Below, in pieces: positions 35,613-44,054 of a stretch of DNA of 64,000 bases. This DNA is from Pedobacter sp. MC2016-24 (GTDB taxonomy: Bacteria > Bacteroidota > Bacteroidia > Sphingobacteriales > Sphingobacteriaceae). How positions within the stretch are numbered: the stretch's first letter is position 1; each line of letters opens with the position of its first letter. The translations under genes were made by a program, and so were the position numbers. The notes beneath the pieces were generated by a model. The model was not told the origin of the DNA. It did no database searches and saw nothing but the letters and a program-made list of their open reading frames with translations. The DNA is taken from contig NZ_JADFBX010000011.1 of assembly GCF_015223055.1 (NCBI RefSeq), positions 1 to 64,000 of the forward strand, given 5' to 3'.

Positions 35613-38114
35613 ATGACAACACCAGAAAAAACCACAGCTACTTGCCTGAGCACAACAATTCTTTTGTGCTGCCTCAGTATATTCAGCCATGCGCAAACCA
35701 GTAACAACTGCACATCCGGAAAAATATTGCAAGGGTTAAAAAAGCTGAATGTGCTGTCATCCGTACTTTATATCGCTGCACATCCAGACGATGAGAACAA
35801 CACGCTTATTGCCTACCTGGCCAATGAAAAGCTGGCCAATGTGGGTTATCTGTCACTAACCCGAGGCGATGGCGGGCAAAATCTCATCGGTCCTGAAATA
35901 AGAGAAGAGCTGGGCATCCTGCGAACCCAGGAACTCCTGGCCGCACGCCGCGTAGATGGTGGCAATCAATATTTTGCCACGGCAAATGACTTTGGATTTT
36001 CAAAAAATCCAGAAGAAACATTCAGCATCTGGAACAAAGAAAAACTACTGGCAGACATGGTCTGGATGATCCGTAAAACGAGGCCCGACGTATTGATTAC
36101 GCGATATTCGCGCTTACCTGCCGATACACACGGACACCATACCGCATCGGCCATACTGGCTTATGAAGCATTTGATGCAGCAGCCGATCCGAAACGTTTT
36201 CCTGAACAGCTTAAATATGTAAGGCCCTGGCAGGCCACAAGACTGCTGTGGAACACAGGCCCCGGGTTCTACATACCCGGAGACACCACAGATAAAAAAA
36301 AGTTAATCCAGGTAAACGTTGGACAGTACAATGTGCTGCTTGGCAAATCTTACGGGGAAATTGCTGCCGAAAGCAGGAGTATGCATAAATGCCAGGGAAT
36401 GGGAATCAAGCCGCAAAGAGGCAATGAGCTGGAGCTGTTCAGGCAAGTAAAAGGAGTCGAATCCAGCTCCGGGATTTTTGAAGGCATTGACACCTCCTGG
36501 AACAGAATCCCAAAAACAGAAAAAATTGCACAGCTGATCACCAAAGCAATTGACACTTACAACCCGCAAAAACCTGCTCTCCTTATCCCGGACTTAATTG
36601 CTGCCTTATCTGAAATAGATAAATTACCCGATAGCTACTGGAAAGAAGTTAAAACAAATGCGATAAAAACCATCATTGCCGAACTGGCTGGTCTTGTGTT
36701 AGACGCAACCACCAACGAGGACAGTGTAACGCCAGGAAAAATGGCAAAAATAAAAATAGAAGTCATCAACAGATCTGATGCAGAAATCCGGTTAAAAAAC
36801 ATCTGGCTTCCCTATGCCGGCAAAGACACAGCATTGAACCTGGCGCTGAAAAACAACCTTCCCAACTACCTGAACTTCGAAACAACTTTAGATCCCGGCA
36901 CCCCCTATTCCCAACCCTATTGGCTAAAAGAAAAAGCCAGCCTGGGGCTTTTCCAGGTAAAAGATCAGCAAAACATCGGATTAGCGGAAAACAAGCCTGA
37001 AGTATCTGCCATCTTTAACCTCCTCATTGCTGGCTACCCGGTATCTTATACCATACCACTGAGCTATAAATACACAGACCCAAAAGCAGGCGAAGTTTAC
37101 CAGCCCCTGCAAATCACCCCGCCGGTTTTTGTGGCCCTCAGCAAAGACGTATACGTTTTCTCCGACAACGGCCCGCAAACAATTTACGTTAAGATCAAAT
37201 CGGGCACAGCTCATATTCAGGGAAAAGTTAAGCTCAACATCCCTGCACAATGGCACGTTGAGCCACAGGACCTGCCTTTTAACCTACAAAAAAAGGGCGA
37301 TGAACAACTGCTGGCTTTCACTTTATCACCACCGCCCGGCGCCGGACAGTTCACATTACAGGCAAGCGCATGCCTTGATGATGGAAAATCTTACCATAAT
37401 GAATTAAAAATCATCAGGTATCCACACGTTCCGGTACAAGCTTATTTTCCGGAAGCCATTGCCAAAGTGGTAAAAATAGCACTTAAAAAAACTGGCAATA
37501 AAATAGCTTATATTCCTGGAGCAGGCGACAGGGTACCCGAAAGCCTGCAACAGGCAGGTTATGAACTGACTTTGCTTAAAGACCAGGAGATCACTACAGC
37601 AAACCTGGCCAGGTACGATGCTGTGGTTATAGGCATCCGTGCATACAACGTGAATGAACGCCTCAATTTCCACAAAGACGAATTACTCAACTATGTTAAA
37701 AACGGAGGTAATTTAATCGTGCAATACAATACAGATTTCGACCTCCCCAATTATGATATTGGCCCTTATCCCTTTCATATTTCAGGCAAAAGAGTTACAG
37801 ATGAACACGCTCCGGTCACCCTGCTCAATAAAACCCATCCCTTACTCAACAGACCAAATCAAATTAGCCCGCAGGATTTTGAAGGCTGGGTTCAGGAACG
37901 CGGGGCTTATTTTGCCGATAACTGGGATCAAAGATATCAACCATTGGTATCATTTAACGATCCGGCAGAGCCTCCACTACATGGCGGCATATTGGTAGCC
38001 GACTATGGAAAAGGACATTACATTTATACTTCATTGGCCTGGTTCAGGCAACTCCCCGCAGGGGTACCAGGAGCTTACCGGCTATTCGCCAACCTGCTTG
38101 GCCTCGGTAAATAA
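35613..38114 (+). CDS. Secreted PIG-L (LmbE) family deacetylase with ThuA-like C-terminus
   Basis: An 833-residue exported protein; the signal peptide ends near residue 27 (SHA-Q). Residues 45-290 are the zinc-dependent PIG-L/MshB fold: AHPDDE (56-61) gives the first two metal ligands and the Asp base, and DTHGHHTAS (171-179) the third His. These enzymes remove N-acetyl groups from GlcNAc-containing molecules. A beta-sandwich region (350-600) follows. From about 620 a Rossmann-like domain resembling ThuA/GATase folds starts (DAVVIGIRAYN, KNGGNLIVQYN, YGKGHYIYTSLAW). It is the last gene of the SusC locus, before a terminator. Likely acts in the periplasm or at the surface before import. Confidence 0.88.
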   Translation: MTTPEKTTATCLSTTILLCCLSIFSHAQTSNNCTSGKILQGLKKLNVLSSVLYIAAHPDDENNTLIAYLANEKLANVGYLSLTRGDGGQNLIGPEIREELGILRTQELLAARRVDGGNQYFATANDFGFSKNPEETFSIWNKEKLLADMVWMIRKTRPDVLITRYSRLPADTHGHHTASAILAYEAFDAAADPKRFPEQLKYVRPWQATRLLWNTGPGFYIPGDTTDKKKLIQVNVGQYNVLLGKSYGEIAAESRSMHKCQGMGIKPQRGNELELFRQVKGVESSSGIFEGIDTSWNRIPKTEKIAQLITKAIDTYNPQKPALLIPDLIAALSEIDKLPDSYWKEVKTNAIKTIIAELAGLVLDATTNEDSVTPGKMAKIKIEVINRSDAEIRLKNIWLPYAGKDTALNLALKNNLPNYLNFETTLDPGTPYSQPYWLKEKASLGLFQVKDQQNIGLAENKPEVSAIFNLLIAGYPVSYTIPLSYKYTDPKAGEVYQPLQITPPVFVALSKDVYVFSDNGPQTIYVKIKSGTAHIQGKVKLNIPAQWHVEPQDLPFNLQKKGDEQLLAFTLSPPPGAGQFTLQASACLDDGKSYHNELKIIRYPHVPVQAYFPEAIAKVVKIALKKTGNKIAYIPGAGDRVPESLQQAGYELTLLKDQEITTANLARYDAVVIGIRAYNVNERLNFHKDELLNYVKNGGNLIVQYNTDFDLPNYDIGPYPFHISGKRVTDEHAPVTLLNKTHPLLNRPNQISPQDFEGWVQERGAYFADNWDQRYQPLVSFNDPAEPPLHGGILVADYGKGHYIYTSLAWFRQLPAGVPGAYRLFANLLGLGK

Positions 38115-38118
38115 CTAA

Positions 38119-38154
38119 AAAAGCGCCGTATCAACAAAATGACACGGCGCTTTT
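38119..38154 (+). terminator. Terminator after the PIG-L gene
   Basis: AAAAGCGCCGT (38119-38129) pairs with ACGGCGCTTTT (38144-38154), followed by more T. It closes the susC-susD-PIG-L transcript and faces the convergent sulfhydrylase gene. Confidence 0.85.
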
Positions 38155-38174
38155 CTTTATGCTGAAAGGATCAA

Positions 38175-39341
38175 TTAAGCCAGGGCCTGGGTGATGTCAG
38201 CAAGGATATCGTCGACATGTTCCAATCCGATGGACAAGCGAATTGTACCCTGCTCAATACCGACTTCCAAACGTTGTTCTTCGGTCAGCTTGGAATGTGT
38301 GCTCGTTGCAGGATGTGTGGCAATGGAACGGGTATCTCCCAGGTTCGCCGAAATGGAGAACATTTTCAACTTGTCCATAAACCGGCTTGCAGCTGCAACA
38401 CCACCTTCAATCACCAGGGTTACAATACCGCCACCCTGTTTCATTTGTTTTTTAGCAATCGCATACTGCGGATGAGAAGGCAAAAACGGATACATTACCT
38501 TTTTGATGCTGGAATGCCCTTCTAAAAACTCAGCTACTTTTAAAGCATTTTCACAATGCCTGTCCATGCGCACAGCCAGCGTCTCTAAACTCTTCGATAA
38601 CAACCAGGCATTGAAAGGTGACATTGCCGGTCCGCTATGACGGGCAAAGCCTTCAATCTCTAAAATTAAATTTTTAGAACCTAAAATTATCCCCCCAAGG
38701 GTCCTGCCCTGTCCGTCAATAAACTTGGTAGCCGAGTGAATGGAAATATCAGCGCCCAGTTTAATGGGTTGCTGCAGGTAAGGCGTTGCAAAGCAGTTAT
38801 CCACCACCAGCAGCTGGTTGTGTTTTTTGGAGAGATTAGCCAGCCACTCCAGGTCAATAATATCAATTCCCGGATTAGAAGGCGTTTCAACAAAAATCAT
38901 TTTAGTATTTGGCTGAATCGCCTGCTCCCACTGTTCCGGTTTATCCAGATCAGCATACGTATAGGTTACGCCCCATTTGGAGAAAACATTGCTTAGCAGC
39001 TGATGTGTAGAACCAAAAACCGAACGACTGGACACCACGTGATCTCCCGATTTCAAAAAAGCGGCAAACGTTGTAAATATGGCAGCCATTCCCGAAGCTG
39101 TTGCCCAGCCACTCTCCGCACCTTCCAGTACAGCCATTTTATCAATTAATTCTGTAGTATTCGGATTGGCATAACGGCTGTACACATTGCCTTCTTTTTC
39201 ATTGGCAAACAAAGCACGCATGTCCTCCGCGTCATCAAACTTATAACTTGAGGTTAAGTACAAAGGCACAGAATGCTCTTTAAATTGGGTTCTTTCGGCT
39301 TGTAAACGGATAGCCAGGGTTTCGAAATGGTCTTCTTGCAT
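38175..39341 (-). CDS. metZ: O-succinylhomoserine sulfhydrylase-type PLP enzyme
   Basis: A 388-residue Cys/Met-metabolism PLP enzyme. PLP binds K206 in HSATKFIDGQG; the aromatic YSRYANPN (54-61), the SGMAAI loop and VVDNCFATPYLQQP are typical of MetZ and cystathionine gamma-synthase-like members. The GQGR sequence after the Lys is a mark of sulfhydrylases of the MetZ group. The reaction would be O-succinylhomoserine plus sulfide to homocysteine. Downstream of an OsmC-family gene (5-base gap), in an apparent operon with ispE upstream. The exact acyl donor is not provable from sequence. Confidence 0.87.
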   Translation of the reverse strand: MQEDHFETLAIRLQAERTQFKEHSVPLYLTSSYKFDDAEDMRALFANEKEGNVYSRYANPNTTELIDKMAVLEGAESGWATASGMAAIFTTFAAFLKSGDHVVSSRSVFGSTHQLLSNVFSKWGVTYTYADLDKPEQWEQAIQPNTKMIFVETPSNPGIDIIDLEWLANLSKKHNQLLVVDNCFATPYLQQPIKLGADISIHSATKFIDGQGRTLGGIILGSKNLILEIEGFARHSGPAMSPFNAWLLSKSLETLAVRMDRHCENALKVAEFLEGHSSIKKVMYPFLPSHPQYAIAKKQMKQGGGIVTLVIEGGVAAASRFMDKLKMFSISANLGDTRSIATHPATSTHSKLTEEQRLEVGIEQGTIRLSIGLEHVDDILADITQALA

Positions 39342-39346
39342 TTTTA

Positions 39347-39763
39347 TTATTGATGAATGGTATAGGTATAGTTAAGGGTTGCCGAACGCTCCAGAATATT
39401 GGAAACAGAACAATATTTCTCGAAAGTCATGGCCAGGGCGCGTTCTACTTTTTGTACGCTTAAAGCACCGTACAAATCAAAATGTATATTGATTACATCA
39501 AATATTGGCGGCATTTCCTGGTCTTTACGTGTCGCTTTGATGCTGATTTTCACATCGTCAAGTGGTTCTTTTTGTTTGGTCAGCACATTGACCATATCAA
39601 TGCCACTGCAGCCACCAAGGCCAATCAGCAACATCTCCATAGGTCTGAACCCCTTACCTTCGCCACCTATTTCCGGTTTAGCATCCAGGTCTACAGTAAA
39701 GCCACCTGAGTTCTCTGCTTCAAAATTAAATTTCCCGCTTTTACGTACTAAATTAATCTCCAT
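39347..39763 (-). CDS. OsmC-family protein
   Basis: A 138-residue protein of the OsmC/Ohr fold. The GLGGCSGIDMVNVL segment carries the redox Cys of the family, and the second Cys (KYCSVSNILERSA) sits in the usual C-terminal helix. Such proteins reduce organic hydroperoxides with two cysteines, or have unassigned roles. The family is frequently placed next to methionine-synthesis genes in Bacteroidota; here it lies 5 bases before the metZ-type gene on the minus strand and 26 bases after ispE. Confidence 0.87.
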   Translation of the reverse strand: MEINLVRKSGKFNFEAENSGGFTVDLDAKPEIGGEGKGFRPMEMLLIGLGGCSGIDMVNVLTKQKEPLDDVKISIKATRKDQEMPPIFDVINIHFDLYGALSVQKVERALAMTFEKYCSVSNILERSATLNYTYTIHQ

Positions 39764-39789
39764 GATCAGTATCTATTGTGTTAAAGGAA

Positions 39790-40593
39790 TTAAACGTTGT
39801 AAAACACCTGATGGTCTTTTTCCAGGTCCGGCAAACTGACCTGCTGTTCAAAAATCGCAAAAACAGCAGAACCGCTACCGCTCATCGCGGCATATATTGC
39901 ACCTGCCTGGTAAAGCTTCATTTTGATTTGTTCAATCTGCGGATATTTAGAAAACACCGTTTTTTCAAAATCGTTCTTCAAATTCAATTCCCAGTCTTTC
40001 AATGGCAAATGTATTAAATCTTTTACCGATCTACTAGGAATTATAGGCTTTATTCCGGCATAAGCATCTGCTGTAGAAACGTGGATATCAGGTTTTACCA
40101 AAACCAGACAATAGGCTGACAGATCCAGTGAAATTTCCGAAAACTCATCGCCCTTACCAAATGCATAAACCGGTTTATTCTGAATAAAGAAAGCACAGTC
40201 GGCGCCAAGCTGCCGCGCATAATCCTCCATTCCGGCTACAGGGATTCCCAGTTTAAATTTATCGTTCAGCAACCTGATCAAAAAAGCGGCATCAGCAGAG
40301 CCGCCCCCCAGGCCCGCCCCGACCGGAATATTTTTCAACAGGGAAATCTGCTGTGCAGGAAGATCGAAATCTTTTTGAAGCAAATGATAAGCTTTCAGGC
40401 AAATGTTATCTTCCGGATTTCCGGGAACCGCAGTACCACCCACAACACAACTGGTCACTGCCGCATCTGTAAGCTCCAGCACATCGTACAATTTAACCGG
40501 ATAAAATACGGTTTCCAGATTGTGATAGCCGTCGGCCCTTTTTTCGGTAACATGTAAGCCAAGGTTAATCTTGGCATTGGCAAATGCAAGCAT
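39790..40593 (-). CDS. ispE: 4-diphosphocytidyl-2-C-methyl-D-erythritol kinase
   Basis: A 267-residue GHMP kinase of the non-mevalonate isoprenoid pathway; it phosphorylates CDP-methylerythritol at the 2-hydroxyl. The ATP-binding glycine loop PVGAGLGGGSADAAF is at about 90-104. The N-terminal AFANAKINLGLHV with its Lys/Asn, the substrate-side DxCFF segment (GADCAFFI), and the C-terminal MSGSGSAVFAIF glycine motif complete the family. It heads an apparent minus-strand operon ispE-osmC-metZ, and its promoter carries a partial copy of the cassette seen before SusC. Confidence 0.94.
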   Translation of the reverse strand: MLAFANAKINLGLHVTEKRADGYHNLETVFYPVKLYDVLELTDAAVTSCVVGGTAVPGNPEDNICLKAYHLLQKDFDLPAQQISLLKNIPVGAGLGGGSADAAFLIRLLNDKFKLGIPVAGMEDYARQLGADCAFFIQNKPVYAFGKGDEFSEISLDLSAYCLVLVKPDIHVSTADAYAGIKPIIPSRSVKDLIHLPLKDWELNLKNDFEKTVFSKYPQIEQIKMKLYQAGAIYAAMSGSGSAVFAIFEQQVSLPDLEKDHQVFYNV

Positions 40594-40618
40594 GTGTGCA
40601 GAGTTTATCGTTCTGCGG

Positions 40619-40647
40619 CAAACTTACTAAATCAGCAGACTATTTAA
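40619..40647 (-). promoter_or_regulatory. ispE promoter with a third copy of the shared element
   Basis: On the minus strand the element TTAAATAGTCTgCTGATTTAGTA, differing at one base from the permease copy, is followed directly by TAAGTTTG (40626-40619), an exact -7 box. The start codon is 25 bases downstream. The TTACCTnnAGGTAA dyad is absent here. The element overlaps the stop codon of the upstream PKD gene. Confidence 0.65.
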
Positions 40648-41719
40648 CAGCTACATCCCATACTTTTGTGCGTTTTGCCTTCCCATCAGGCCCGCTAACC
40701 CAAAGAGTCACCACATAATGATCGGGCAACTGGTAACTGTGAACCGGATGCTGTTCCTCAGAAGTTGTACCATCACCAAAATCCCATTTCCAGGAATTGA
40801 CCTTACCGGTAGATTCATCTTTAAAAGCCACCATACGGCGATCCATATCCAGGACCTTAAACGACCAGTTTGCTTCCAGCTGCTTTTTAAACTGCGGCTC
40901 CAAAGGCATCAGCCGAAAAGGCAGCAGATACGAAGCATTACCATACATGGTATGTTCTTTGGACAAATTCCAAAACCCCTTATGCGCCTTGGCGTTTACA
41001 TCATCGTAATCAATCACGGCCCAGCTCAGGCCAATATCCTTGCCTTCAGTTAGTAGAGATTCCGTAGAACAAGCAGGGCCCCTGGCACTCGCATAATCAA
41101 AAGGAGTGATCCAAAATTCCAGGGTGTATTTGCCCCCTTCTCCAGGTTTAAACTTATAATTTGAAGCCGAATTGGCATAAGGCAGATCTTTAAGCCAGGA
41201 TTGCGGCCCCCAGAGCATGGCCCAATCCTTGCCCTCGGCAGGTGTAAAAATGTGGTAATTCTGCGCGTGTACCCCATGAAAAGAAAAATAAGCCTCCATC
41301 AGGCTCAATTCTTTGTTGGGATGAAAACGATCAATAAATGGCCCGCCAGACCGGTCTCCATCTACCACCACTTCAAAAATATCGTTGTGCAAGTCGGGCA
41401 AAGAAAAATCCCAGTAATTGTCGTAGGCCTCGTACAAAAAGTAAAGCCGGTTCATGCCTTTCACCCAGCCCACTTTAACTTTAACATTCAGATTGGCAGG
41501 ATCAGCCACCGGATGTTTCTTACTGTCGTCCCACAACTGATCCATCCCTACAGTATAGCTATCCGGCACAATCTTCCAATCGTCAGTTTTCCCGTCAATG
41601 CCCGGAATCCGGTCTGCCGGAAATTGAAATACCTGGTAAGACCGCGTTTCCTGGGCAGCAACGCCAGCAGCAGTCAGCAAAAAAGAAAGCAGCAAACCAT
41701 TAAACAGACACCTCATCAC
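40640..41719 (-). CDS. Secreted CBM9-like and PKD-domain protein
   Basis: A 359-residue exported protein with a signal peptide (residues 1-22, AAGVAA-Q). Residues 25-250 resemble family 9 carbohydrate-binding modules (RIPGIDGKTDDWKI, FYLYEAYDNYWDF-type strands, YTLEFWITPFDYA). Residues 275-358 form a PKD domain with the diagnostic WDFGDGTTSEEQHPVHSY run, a beta-sandwich for protein or polysaccharide contact. No catalytic domain or T9SS-type C-terminus is seen. It probably binds a glycan at the surface or in the periplasm. No operon partner is evident. Confidence 0.8.
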   Translation of the reverse strand: MMRCLFNGLLLSFLLTAAGVAAQETRSYQVFQFPADRIPGIDGKTDDWKIVPDSYTVGMDQLWDDSKKHPVADPANLNVKVKVGWVKGMNRLYFLYEAYDNYWDFSLPDLHNDIFEVVVDGDRSGGPFIDRFHPNKELSLMEAYFSFHGVHAQNYHIFTPAEGKDWAMLWGPQSWLKDLPYANSASNYKFKPGEGGKYTLEFWITPFDYASARGPACSTESLLTEGKDIGLSWAVIDYDDVNAKAHKGFWNLSKEHTMYGNASYLLPFRLMPLEPQFKKQLEANWSFKVLDMDRRMVAFKDESTGKVNSWKWDFGDGTTSEEQHPVHSYQLPDHYVVTLWVSGPDGKAKRTKVWDVAVK

Positions 41720-41814
41720 ATTGTTTTTTTATGGGAAGCTAACATAAAATATCCTTTTATTTCCCGCAACCTGAACTGTCTGCCCGCTCTCCGGAAATCC
41801 GGCGATTTGTAAAA

Positions 41815-42137
41815 ATGCTGTTTACAAATAACAATTTTAATAGCCTGATGCAATTTATACACTACCTCGCAGATTTGCGGATGATTAAAAATTTATATCC
41901 AGATACAAAGGGAATAGGCGCGAGAGTTTCTTCATCAACCAGGTTGGTTACCTGGTACCGCTCAATTATGCCGAAGAAGGTGATTTTAGCTTTAAAGGAT
42001 ACACTTTTGAAATTGGAGGTAAAAATAAGACCAATAAACAAGTAAAGCACTTAGAAAAATCTTTTGTTGCAGCTGATGAAATAGAAATTGGTCATGCGCA
42101 CAAAATTCCATTGTGGTTGTTTGGATTTTTATATTAA
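41815..42137 (+). pseudogene. Remnant of an AAA ATPase with DUF4143 C-terminus
   Basis: Two frames carry parts of one protein. The frame of 41815 encodes FIHYLADLRMIKNLYPDTKGIG (given here as positions 41845-41910), which matches the helical middle of DUF4143. The next frame from about 41911 encodes RESFFINQ, then GYTFEIGGKNKTNKQVKHLE, AADEIEIGHAHK and the final IPLWLFGFLY with a stop at 42135-42137, the family's usual last residues. About 35 residues are missing at the junction, and the N-terminal AAA domain is gone altogether. The remnant is clear; how it arrived is not. Confidence 0.8.
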
Positions 42138-42155
42138 AAGTTGAACTGATGTGTT

Positions 42156-42163
42156 TACTTTTG
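42156..42163 (+). promoter_or_regulatory. -7 box before the lipoprotein gene
   Basis: TACTTTTG matches TAnnTTTG. Its position requires a start codon downstream of about 42175 and supports 42194/42197. Confidence 0.5.
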
Positions 42164-42193
42164 CAAAAAAAAACAAAACATACCCTAACCAAT

Positions 42194-42997
42194 ATGATGA
42201 AGCAATTATTGTATACCCTCGGTCTATCCGTACTTTTATTCAGTTGCCAGCAACAAGAAATTACTGCCACCTATACCCCAAGGGTATTAACAGCCAATGA
42301 AAAATTCAATGAATCCATTGAAGGCAAGGACAGCCTTTTTACGATCCTTTCAAAAAAAGACAAGAATACCAGCGAAGCCAAAGAAGCGTTTAACGTAAAA
42401 TTCAAAGACACGCTAGTAAAAATTCAAATCAATAAGGCCGATGCCAATTCAGCAGCTGATCAGTTTTCCTCTGCTCAATTTGTAAACACCCAGAGAACAG
42501 CAATCCTGGTCCAGCTGGCCGACAACTCAGGCTTGACAGCTCCAGCTTATTTAATTGCTTTAAAAAATGGCAAACTGGACGTGGTGAGTCTGTACAGACC
42601 ATCAAAAGGAAAAGAAGATACAAAATATACCACAGGCATCAACAAAATGGGCAGAACAGGTTACCTGGTGAACAATGATTTCTTCATCACCAATGTCAAC
42701 GCAAACGTTTACCTCATCAAAAGACAAAATCCTGAAGAAAGAATACAGGGCGAGTTTATCCTGAATTCACCGGATAAATCAACTTTAGTTTTCCTGACCC
42801 CATCATCTTTATACCAGGTAAATTATCCAAGTGATGAGGTTTCCGATGAAAAATTCTCCAAACCCGCACCTCAGTCAGACGCCGAAAGAAACAGTTGGAT
42901 TGCCAGCAACTTTCGATGGGCAAAGAATAAAAAAGGCATTAACTTTTTAAAATTCAGCGACAGCAACCGGATTGTCGACATTAAGGAATTTAAATAA
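42194..42997 (+). CDS. Lipoprotein of unknown function
   Basis: About 267 residues from the ATG at 42194 (ATG-ATG-AAG). A signal with the lipobox LLFSC places the lipidated Cys at residue 17. The longer frame back to 42113 overlaps the decayed gene and the promoter, so it is rejected. The mature part is acidic-to-neutral with regular beta-strand spacing. No recognised catalytic motif or partner domain. It stands alone between the pseudogene and a bidirectional terminator. The role is unknown. Confidence 0.75.
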   Translation: MMKQLLYTLGLSVLLFSCQQQEITATYTPRVLTANEKFNESIEGKDSLFTILSKKDKNTSEAKEAFNVKFKDTLVKIQINKADANSAADQFSSAQFVNTQRTAILVQLADNSGLTAPAYLIALKNGKLDVVSLYRPSKGKEDTKYTTGINKMGRTGYLVNNDFFITNVNANVYLIKRQNPEERIQGEFILNSPDKSTLVFLTPSSLYQVNYPSDEVSDEKFSKPAPQSDAERNSWIASNFRWAKNKKGINFLKFSDSNRIVDIKEFK

Positions 42998-43014
42998 ACC
43001 CGGTATAAAAACAT

Positions 43015-43052
43015 AAAAAAAAGGTCAGTGCAAATGCACTGACCTTTTTTTT
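43015..43052. terminator. Bidirectional terminator between lipoprotein and PorP/SprF-type genes
   Basis: Eight A, then GGTCAGTGCA, loop AA, TGCACTGACC and eight T: a perfect 18-bp inverted repeat between convergent genes. Confidence 0.92.
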
Positions 43053-43068
43053 ATGTCATGTTTCCAGT

Positions 43069-43977
43069 TTACTTACCGAAACCTACTCTTAAATTCAATT
43101 CAAAACTACCATTGGTATAGCTGCTCAAAGCGGAAGTCTGCGTGGTATAAGTTCCACTGATCAGGTACCTGCGCTTAAAATTCATACCCAAACCAAAAGT
43201 AGCATTCTCTGTACTGTGGTACATGGCCATAAGAAAAGCCTGCCTGTCGGCGATACTCACCTGCGCACCGGCATCCCAGATGTTATCAAAACCTTTCACC
43301 CCACGGTAAGTAACCTTAGGTTCTGCCTCAATCCCTTCAGCACCTTCAGAAATTCCGATCCGGTAACTAATCGCCGAATAAAATGTAGCCACGTCGGCCA
43401 GTTTGATCACATCTTTCTTCAATACGCTTTTAAGGTTCGGAATGGAAGCCTGTACACTCAAATGATCAGACGTATAAGCCACACCAAAATCACCATCCAG
43501 ATAGGTTTTGCGGTCATTGTACTGCCCCACCATCGGATCACTTGGATTACCGTAAATATCTGCATTCTCTAAGCGCTGACTCATAAAACCCAATGACACG
43601 CCAAAATGCAATTGCTGATTGCCACTGCTTAAAGGCAGGTGGTAAGCATAACTTCCCAGCACACGGGTCTGCCTTTGCAACCCCGCACTTTCATTATTCA
43701 CTGTTAAACCCAAACCAACCCGGCCAGTGCCATAATCAACCGTCAGGTTCTGGGTTAAAGGTGCTCCAGGTACATTGCTCCAGAGTTTGCGGTACGCGGC
43801 GTTTACCTTTAAACCCTGCATGGCTTTCGAATCTTCTTTAGCACCCGCAAAAGCCGGATTAATCAGGTATTGGTTGTTATAATATTGAGCCGACAACGGA
43901 TTAAGTTGTGCTTTCGCCGACATCCCCAATAAGGTCACACCAGCAATTAAGGCAAATATTTTATATGTAGTTTTCAT
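43069..43977 (-). CDS. PorP/SprF-family type IX secretion partner
   Basis: A 302-residue outer-membrane protein. The signal peptide ends near residue 23 (SAKA-Q), and the PorP/SprF mark LSAQYYNNQYLINPAFAGAK begins the mature protein. The rest alternates polar and aromatic residues as in a beta-barrel, ending with ELNLRVGFGK. In Bacteroidota these proteins sit directly after giant adhesins and help T9SS-dependent export of proteins with type B C-terminal domains. That is exactly its context here: it follows the adhesin gene by 77 bases on the same strand. Confidence 0.92.
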   Translation of the reverse strand: MKTTYKIFALIAGVTLLGMSAKAQLNPLSAQYYNNQYLINPAFAGAKEDSKAMQGLKVNAAYRKLWSNVPGAPLTQNLTVDYGTGRVGLGLTVNNESAGLQRQTRVLGSYAYHLPLSSGNQQLHFGVSLGFMSQRLENADIYGNPSDPMVGQYNDRKTYLDGDFGVAYTSDHLSVQASIPNLKSVLKKDVIKLADVATFYSAISYRIGISEGAEGIEAEPKVTYRGVKGFDNIWDAGAQVSIADRQAFLMAMYHSTENATFGLGMNFKRRYLISGTYTTQTSALSSYTNGSFELNLRVGFGK

Positions 43978-44005
43978 ATGTCTTTTATATGTTTCTATTT
44001 AGTTT

Positions 44006-44032
44006 GTCATCCTGAAATACATTCAGGATGAC
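44006..44032. repeat. Perfect 11-bp-stem hairpin between adhesin and PorP/SprF genes
   Basis: GTCATCCTGAA (44006-44016) pairs perfectly with TTCAGGATGAC (44022-44032) around a 5-base loop. No T run follows on either strand. Such TCATCCTGA palindromes resemble REP-like elements. Here it could partly end transcription after the adhesin so that less of the PorP/SprF message is made. Confidence 0.55.
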
Positions 44033-44054
44033 GATCGTATTATTTAACTACTTT

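Noticed and set aside
41201-41812. 203-codon plus-strand frame
   Set aside because: Antisense to the CBM9/PKD protein, whose signal peptide and domains are clear.
41815-42045. Intact 76-residue gene
   Set aside because: The frame covers only the middle of a DUF4143 protein and then runs out of frame; the true C-terminus continues in another frame.
42113-42193. N-terminal extension of the lipoprotein
   Set aside because: It would overlap the decayed gene and the -7 box at 42156-42163, and would bury the lipoprotein signal.
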